Shown piece by piece: positions 5,680 through 9,792 of a DNA stretch of 9,792 nucleotides. The position numbers and the translations under genes are program-made. The stretch lies in contig CAJJLI010000038.1 of the NCBI GenBank assembly GCA_905192625.1, positions 1 to 9,792 on the forward strand, written 5' to 3'. The first letter of the stretch is position 1; each line of letters opens with the position of its first letter. This DNA comes from an uncultured Clostridium sp. (GTDB lineage Bacteria > Bacillota > Clostridia > Lachnospirales > Lachnospiraceae). The notes beneath the pieces were generated by a model. That model was not told the origin of the DNA. It was given only the letters and a program-made list of their open reading frames with translations, and made no database searches.

Positions 5680-6662
5680 AAGAGTGGAATCGTACTCTTT
5701 TAGTGTATGAAGCTGCTCTAAAAGAAGTTAGTACAAAAATTGAGATTTTAAATAGTGAGTTTAAACTGGCGCATAGATATAACCCAATAGAACATGTGAC
5801 TTCAAGAATTAAAACTCCACAAAGTATAGCAAAAAAGATGCGTCACAATCAGAGAGAGCTTACTGTTGAAAATATTGTAAAGTATATTAATGATGTTGCA
5901 GGAATTCGTATTATATGTTCATTTACTTCCGATATTTATCGTATTGCAGATTTGATTTGTAAGCAAAATGATGTAAAAGTATTAAAAGTAAAAGATTATA
6001 TTATGAAACCAAAGGAAAATGGATATACCAGTTATCATATGATAATTTCTGTACCAATTTTCTTATCCGATACGATGATTGAAACAAAAGTAGAAATTCA
6101 AATTCGTACAATAGCAATGGATTTCTGGGCGAGTTTGGAACATAAAATGTATTATAAATTTGAAGGAAATGCACCAGAACATATTCGTAGAGAATTAAGA
6201 GAATGCGCTGATATTGTTGGTTTTTTAGATAAGAAGATGTTAGCCTTGAATGAAGAGATAAAAAAGTTTAGTGATGATCGAATTAATACTTATAAAGAAA
6301 AGATGTCTGATATGTTCCAAAATAGCATTAGAGAATCCTATGGAACAGTTATTGATGAAGAAAGTGAAGTGATTACAATCGATGGCTGTAAGATGGAAGA
6401 GGATAGTGACATTTATAAAAACGATGTAGCGTTGTACGTCATGGATACACAAGCAGATGATATGTTGAGTGCAATGCAACAAAAAATAATGAAAGAATCC
6501 AAAGAAAAGATTGTTGAAGTATCTGAGAATGAAGTAGAAAAGAAAGAAGAGAAAAAGACGAAAGCTTCTTCAAAAGAGTCAAATAAGATTCCGTTTACAG
6601 CAAGCATTTTCGGGCGCAATAAACAAAAAAAACAAGAAGTAAAAGCGAAAGCAGTAACATAA
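5640..6662 (+). CDS. relQ: Small alarmone synthetase, GTP pyrophosphokinase (RelQ/YjbM type) with long charged tail
   Basis: It transfers pyrophosphate from ATP to GDP or GTP to make (p)ppGpp, the stringent-response signal, in the cytoplasm. The RelA/SpoT synthetase domain spans about residues 45-175: SRIKTPQSIAKKM (55-67, ATP loop), DVAGIRIICSF (85-95, with Asp85), KENGYTSYH (125-133) and VEIQIRTIAMDFWASLEHK (151-169, with catalytic-type Glu152). There is no HD hydrolase domain and no TGS or ACT domain, so it is a synthetase-only enzyme. Small alarmone synthetases are usually near 210-260 residues; this one has 340, owing to a tail from about 200 onward that becomes Lys/Glu-rich and probably disordered. 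Two starts are possible: GTG at 5640 or ATG at 5649. The ATG has AAGGTG 8 nt upstream and seems slightly better. The gene is monocistronic, ending at a strong terminator. Confidence 0.93.
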   Translation: MVTMDLPIFYDEVEEWNRTLLVYEAALKEVSTKIEILNSEFKLAHRYNPIEHVTSRIKTPQSIAKKMRHNQRELTVENIVKYINDVAGIRIICSFTSDIYRIADLICKQNDVKVLKVKDYIMKPKENGYTSYHMIISVPIFLSDTMIETKVEIQIRTIAMDFWASLEHKMYYKFEGNAPEHIRRELRECADIVGFLDKKMLALNEEIKKFSDDRINTYKEKMSDMFQNSIRESYGTVIDEESEVITIDGCKMEEDSDIYKNDVALYVMDTQADDMLSAMQQKIMKESKEKIVEVSENEVEKKEEKKTKASSKESNKIPFTASIFGRNKQKKQEVKAKAVT

Positions 6663-6663
6663 T

Positions 6664-6714
6664 AAAAAACCAAACTTATTTGTAATAAAAAATTACAAAT
6701 AGGTTTGGTTTTTT
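6664..6714. terminator. Long bidirectional intrinsic terminator between convergent genes
   Basis: Positions 6664-6686 pair with 6692-6714 over 23 bp, with one T·G wobble (6676-6702) and an AAAAA loop. Six A flank the left and six T the right, so it works in both directions. It lies one base past the relQ stop and 11 bp before the stop of the S1 gene, and serves both. Confidence 0.95.
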
Positions 6715-6725
6715 ATTTGTTCTTT

Positions 6726-7682
6726 TTAAAACTTAAATCCTTTTAACAAACTACCCAAGTCAGTAGTAGCAGACTCACCAGTAGAATATTCAATTGGAGC
6801 TTCGATGGCATCTTCAATAATTTCAGCTTCTTCCTCGACCGCTTTTATACTAAGGCTAATTTTACCTTCTTTAACATCAAGGATTTTAACGTTTACTTGA
6901 TCTCCGACTTTTAAAACTTCGCCTGGTGATTTAATACGCTTTCCACAAATTTGTGAAATATGAACTAGGCCAGTTAAATCCTCACCAATGTTTACGAATG
7001 CACCGAATGGCATAATTTTTTCTACTGTACCAGTAGTAACTAGTCCAATTTGTAATTTCGATATGCGGCTATTTTTATCATGAATGGCACGATCTCTTAG
7101 AACGTCTTTCGCAGATAAAACTAACTTATTCGTTTCTTTATCGGCAGTAATAACGATAACATCTAAGCTTTTTCCTACATAGGAATTTAAGTCTTCTGAA
7201 TATTCTAGGCTGAGTTTTGATGCAGGAATAAAGGCACGTATACCATTTAAGTAAGTTACTACTCCAGCATTCACTACTTGAGAGACTTTAACGGTTGCAA
7301 TTGTTTTATTTACAAGCATATCGTGTAGTTTGTCCCATGCAAGAATATCATCTGCTTTTTTACGAGATAATAAAATATTACCTTCTTTGTCTTCTCGTAA
7401 AACAACTGCTTGAATTTCTTCGCCTAAGGTAACATCTGCCTTAATTGAAAATTGTGGATTATTACTTAATTCTTCGAGTTTAATAATACCTTCTGCATAA
7501 TATCCTAAGTCAATGGTAAGCTCGGTATCGGATATTCCAATAACAGTACCTTTTATGATATCTCCTGATTCTAATCTTTTGAAGGAATTATCAATTTGCT
7601 CCTTGAATTCATCCATCGAAGGAATATACTCTTTTATTTCTTCAGTTGTAGTGTTTTCAGTATTAATAGATTGATCGTTCAT
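6726..7682 (-). CDS. S1 RNA-binding domain protein, ribosomal protein S1-like (three S1 repeats)
   Basis: A 318-residue protein with three S1 (OB-fold) RNA-binding repeats: about residues 39-108 (GDIIKGTVIGI to ILLSRKK), 125-193 and 212-281 (GTVEKIMPFGAFVNIGEDLTGLVHIS). The third is the most typical. An acidic tail follows, ending in LGSLLKGFKF. It probably binds single-stranded mRNA on or near the 30S subunit. In many clostridia S1 repeats are fused to the isoprenoid enzyme IspH; here no enzyme domain is attached. Proteobacterial S1 has six repeats, and Firmicute homologues such as YpfD have about four, so this is a short version. The ATG has GGAGG 12 nt upstream. It has its own promoter and terminator, thus a single-gene unit. 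Confidence 0.9.
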   Translation of the reverse strand: MNDQSINTENTTTEEIKEYIPSMDEFKEQIDNSFKRLESGDIIKGTVIGISDTELTIDLGYYAEGIIKLEELSNNPQFSIKADVTLGEEIQAVVLREDKEGNILLSRKKADDILAWDKLHDMLVNKTIATVKVSQVVNAGVVTYLNGIRAFIPASKLSLEYSEDLNSYVGKSLDVIVITADKETNKLVLSAKDVLRDRAIHDKNSRISKLQIGLVTTGTVEKIMPFGAFVNIGEDLTGLVHISQICGKRIKSPGEVLKVGDQVNVKILDVKEGKISLSIKAVEEEAEIIEDAIEAPIEYSTGESATTDLGSLLKGFKF

Positions 7683-7720
7683 ATAGTTACTTAACCTCCA
7701 TTCTTATAATTTCTTTTTTT

Positions 7721-7729
7721 AGTATAACA
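7721..7729 (-). promoter_or_regulatory. Extended -10 promoter of the S1-domain gene
   Basis: On the minus strand TGTTATACT (complement of 7721-7729): -10 TATACT with the TG extension. The region where a -35 should be is a poor match. The predicted start near 7714 leaves a leader of about 32 nt that contains GGAGG. Confidence 0.6.
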
Positions 7730-7756
7730 TTTTTTACTAGCAAGAGAAAGGAAAAC

Positions 7757-7785
7757 TTGAATAAACGAAAAGGCAAACGTATAAT
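7757..7785 (+). promoter_or_regulatory. Strong distal promoter upstream of the Nudix gene
   Basis: TTGAAT (7757-7762), a 17-bp spacer and a perfect TATAAT (7780-7785). It would start near 7792 and give a leader of about 160 nt before the Nudix start. It lies 28 bp from the -10 element of the divergent S1 gene. Confidence 0.6.
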
Positions 7786-7896
7786 GGTATTGATGGACCA
7801 TAAGAAACTTAGTTGTAAATAATTGATGGTGATGTATTTTAAAGACCAATATGTAACATATATTTATAAAATCAAATATGAATTACAATAATTCGT

Positions 7897-7925
7897 TTGA
7901 TGCTTATATCGATTTAAATTAAAAT
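7897..7925 (+). promoter_or_regulatory. Proximal promoter of the Nudix gene
   Basis: TTGATG (7897-7902), a 17-bp spacer and TAAAAT (7920-7925). The start would be near 7932, only about 19 nt before the GTG and just upstream of the AAGGAGG. It is weaker than the distal site but better placed. Confidence 0.5.
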
Positions 7926-7950
7926 ATCTAAATAATGAAGGAGGAACATA

Positions 7951-8655
7951 GTGGGAGCATTTTTAAACGATATCACTGCATTTTATGGTACTGGTGATAG
8001 AAACGAACAAGGTCAGAATTTAGAGAGTTTTTTAGAAGATTATGATGCAAATAAGTATCCAAATCCAAGTGTAACAGCAGATGTGATGGTTTTTCGTTAT
8101 AATAGCACATTAACAAGTATTAATTCTGGACTTAAATTACTTCTAATTCAAAGAAAAAATCATCCAAGCATTGGATTTTGGGCTCTTCCAGGTGGTTTTG
8201 TTGACATCAGAGAGGATATTGATGCAGCAGCAAAAAGGGAATTGCTTGAAGAAACAGGGATAGATGGTTTACCAATTCAGCAAATGCATTGCTTTGGAGA
8301 AGTTAATCGGGATCCAAGAACGCGTATTATTACGGTTTCTTACCTAGCATTAGTTGAAGAGGAACTGATTCTTAAAGCAGGGGATGATGCCGCAGATGCA
8401 CTTTGGTTTGAGGTAGATTTTAAAAAAGAAAACGATGAGGTCGTGGATAACAATCGTAGAAAACAATACTATGAACTAACATTAACCAATCAGGATAGAA
8501 TGATTGAACTTAATGCTAGGATTGAATATTCACAAAATGTAAAAGGAATAATAAAGGAACCTAAATTCACAGTATTAAAAACAAATCATATAGCGTTTGA
8601 TCATCCTTCGTTTATCTTACAAGGATTATTGTTTTTAGAAGCCAACCACTTTTAA
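7951..8655 (+). CDS. Nudix hydrolase, ADP-ribose pyrophosphatase-like
   Basis: It hydrolyses a nucleoside diphosphate linked to another group, using divalent metal at the Nudix box. The box at residues 82-104 fits GX5EX7REUXEEXGU exactly (G82, E88, R96-E97, E100-E101, G103). The surrounding text LLLIQRKNHPSIGFWALPGGFVD and NRDPRTRIITVSYLALV resembles ADP-ribose and NAD-related Nudix enzymes, including the Nudix half of NrtR regulators. Unlike NrtR, no clear winged helix follows: the C-terminal 70 or so residues end in IAFDHPSFILQGLLFLE. At 234 residues it is longer than minimal Nudix proteins because of about 40 extra N-terminal residues. The GTG start has AAGGAGG 6 nt upstream. Substrate assignment is an inference from similarity of motifs. 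Confidence 0.9.
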   Translation: MGAFLNDITAFYGTGDRNEQGQNLESFLEDYDANKYPNPSVTADVMVFRYNSTLTSINSGLKLLLIQRKNHPSIGFWALPGGFVDIREDIDAAAKRELLEETGIDGLPIQQMHCFGEVNRDPRTRIITVSYLALVEEELILKAGDDAADALWFEVDFKKENDEVVDNNRRKQYYELTLTNQDRMIELNARIEYSQNVKGIIKEPKFTVLKTNHIAFDHPSFILQGLLFLEANHF

Positions 8656-8699
8656 CTACTTCTTCGTTATCTTACAACTATTATTGTGTGGAGACTTCC

Positions 8700-9440
8700 T
8701 TATAGTGTATGTCTCTGGTATAAAAAGGCGCGACCTTGTTTTCCAATATGCTCAATTATGTTTAAATGCTTTAATATATTTAAGGCAGTACCAGCATCTT
8801 TAGTAGATAGTTTTGTTATCTTTTTATAATCTGCTACGGTAAATGTATCGGGTAAATCCTTAGGAATAAAATTCTTATAATCTTGAAATTTTTCAATATA
8901 AATCTCATCATAAATAGCAACAGGGATACCATCATTTCGGGTGGATCCCTTTTTTTTATCTTGGCTCCAACCATTTAAAAGACGATACTCTTCTACATCA
9001 AGTAAAACAATACGTAAGTGGAGATTTGGATGATCTAAATAGGACTTGATTTTATAAAGTTCTTTAAAAACTTGATATTTGGTACCGGTTTTTGGTGATT
9101 TTCGTTTTGCACTGATTTCACCAGTGGACTCATTAATCCAACGGAGCCATTTAATGTGAGCGATTGGATAAACAATGGTTACTTCATAATATGGTAAAAA
9201 TGCTTCTAATTTACGGCGTAATGTATTAAAATTTCTTGTTTGTATTTCAATAATATGTGAACCTATTAAAATGTCTGCAACATAAGAATTTACTTTTTGT
9301 TCTTGTTCCAATGGGTTGCTAGAATAATAGTGTTTAAGAACAGCGTGAATTGTTTTTTCAGAAAGAGTACCTATTCCATTTTGTGCTTTTGTTTCATGTA
9401 AAACCTTATCTAAGGAATCTAAAAATAACTGTTCATTCAT
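8700..9440 (-). CDS. Uncharacterised protein: restriction-endonuclease-like N-terminus, winged-helix-like C-terminus
   Basis: I do not recognise a named family with confidence. The N-terminal half contains SYVADILIGSHIIEIQTRNF (52-71): an Asp (56) at a strand start followed by E-I-Q (65-67). This resembles the PD-(D/E)XK nuclease pattern with Gln in place of the usual Lys, and an upstream helix carries Glu28 (LSEKTIHAVLK). Predicted strands VTIVYPI and LRIVLLDVEEYR fit the same fold. The middle is rich in Lys and Arg (ISAKRKSPKTGTK). The C-terminus, about 199-243 (FTVADYKKITKLSTKDAGTALNILKHLNIIEHIG), reads as a winged helix, suggesting DNA binding. The ATG has AAAGGAA about 10 nt upstream. 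It stands alone, divergent from the aminopeptidase gene. A role in nucleic-acid processing is an inference; loss of the Lys may mean a binding-only role. Confidence 0.8.
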   Translation of the reverse strand: MNEQLFLDSLDKVLHETKAQNGIGTLSEKTIHAVLKHYYSSNPLEQEQKVNSYVADILIGSHIIEIQTRNFNTLRRKLEAFLPYYEVTIVYPIAHIKWLRWINESTGEISAKRKSPKTGTKYQVFKELYKIKSYLDHPNLHLRIVLLDVEEYRLLNGWSQDKKKGSTRNDGIPVAIYDEIYIEKFQDYKNFIPKDLPDTFTVADYKKITKLSTKDAGTALNILKHLNIIEHIGKQGRAFLYQRHTL

Positions 9441-9493
9441 GAGAGTATAGTTCCTTTCATTAAATATGTCTGTTGTAAGAATACAATATCATA

Positions 9494-9505
9494 TGCATGA
9501 ATGCA
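9494..9505. promoter_or_regulatory. Small inverted repeat in divergent spacer
   Basis: TGCAT-GA-ATGCA lies 54-65 bp upstream of the minus-strand start at 9440, next to a weak promoter-like pair on that strand (TTGCAT, 17 bp, TATTCT). It may be an operator for the uncharacterised gene, but both the promoter and the repeat are weak. Confidence 0.25.
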
Positions 9506-9553
9506 ACATCAGAGAGAAATAATAGAAATGATAGGTCAAAATAGATTGATTCA

Positions 9554-9582
9554 TTGACTTAGTTATCTAAGCTGACTATACT
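9554..9582 (+). promoter_or_regulatory. Promoter of the M18 aminopeptidase gene with inverted repeat in the spacer
   Basis: TTGACT (9554-9559), a 17-bp spacer and TATACT (9577-9582), each one base off consensus. The spacer contains the inverted repeat CTTAG-TTAT-CTAAG (9558-9571), which overlaps the -35. A repressor bound there would block RNA polymerase. Start near 9589. Confidence 0.7.
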
Positions 9583-9633
9583 TATTATAGAAGTAAAATT
9601 ATTTTATAAAAAATAGTATTTAAGGAGGATTTT

Positions 9634-9792
9634 ATGAATAGTAGACAAACAGCGAAAGAACTGATTGGATATATAAAGAATGCAAGTTCACCTTTTCATG
9701 TTGTTTTAGAAAGTGTGAATATGTTAAAAGAGGCAGGTTTTTCTGAATTGGATATGAGAAAACCTTGGGAAATAAAAAAAGGTGGTAAATAT
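9634..9792 (+). CDS. M18 family aminopeptidase, N-terminal part (3' truncated by window edge)
   Basis: The first 53 codons of a zinc-dependent aminopeptidase of family M18 (aspartyl aminopeptidase-like), which removes N-terminal, often acidic, residues from peptides in the cytoplasm. The diagnostic N-terminal stretch is present: a helix with ELIGYIKNASSPFHVV, then LKEAGFSEL and WEIKKGGKY, matching the conserved opening of these enzymes. The metal ligands lie beyond the window. The ATG at 9634 is preceded by AAGGAGG (9622-9628) 5 nt upstream, and a good promoter lies at 9554-9582. The gene symbol apeB is used for some family members; I leave it unassigned. Confidence 0.9.
   Translation, partial: MNSRQTAKELIGYIKNASSPFHVVLESVNMLKEAGFSELDMRKPWEIKKGGKY

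Noticed and set aside
7832..7891. 19-codon ORF (+) starting MYFKDQY in the Nudix leader
   Set aside because: There is no proper ribosome binding site upstream of its ATG, and Tyr/Lys/Ile-rich short frames are common in AT-rich spacers.
8691..8715. GAGAC...GTCTC stem after the Nudix gene as a terminator
   Set aside because: Only 5 bp with a 15-nt loop and no T run; half of it lies in the coding end of the neighbouring gene. No clear terminator was found between 8656 and 8699.

Overview
This window is a 9.8 kb piece of an AT-rich, low-GC Gram-positive chromosome. Strong AGGAGG-type ribosome binding sites, near-consensus sigma-A promoters, AT-rich spacers and the gene families point to a clostridial host, most likely a Lachnospiraceae member resembling Lachnoclostridium phytofermentans. 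That placement is an inference from style and gene content, not a database match.

Layout, left to right: (a) the C-terminal part of a HAMP-type sensor histidine kinase (+), cut by the left edge; (b) a 520-bp gene-free block with a 91-nt long-range hairpin and an array of about seven 45-bp direct repeats, each made of three related 14-16-bp sub-units; (c) two adjacent ABC exporter half-transporter genes (-), transcribed right to left; (d) an 800-bp spacer whose left part carries, on the minus strand, a perfect-consensus promoter, a 27-codon leader ORF, small hairpins and an intrinsic terminator, all upstream of the exporter genes, and whose right part carries an 11-bp inverted repeat and the promoter of the next gene; (e) a small alarmone synthetase of the RelQ/YjbM type (+) with a long charged C-terminal tail; (f) a long bidirectional terminator; (g) a three-domain S1 RNA-binding protein (-); (h) a Nudix hydrolase (+); (i) an unrecognised protein with a restriction-endonuclease-like N-terminal signature and a winged-helix-like C-terminus (-); (j) the start of an M18 aminopeptidase (+), cut by the right edge.

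The exporter pair looks like a heterodimeric multidrug-type transporter. One subunit has Asp in place of the Walker B catalytic Glu and the other has an altered signature motif (LSIGQ). These two changes fall in the same composite ATP site, leaving one complete and one degenerate site.

The most interesting arrangement is the leader of this exporter operon. A consensus promoter, a short ORF with its own ribosome binding site, several hairpins and a terminator precede the structural genes. This matches the logic of ribosome-mediated attenuation known for some antibiotic-induced efflux and resistance genes (for example bmrB-bmrCD in Bacillus subtilis). The sequence shows the parts; the regulation is inferred. 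Other points of interest are the nested 45-bp array, a coding-like frame interrupted by an amber codon just before relQ, and the nuclease-like/winged-helix protein.
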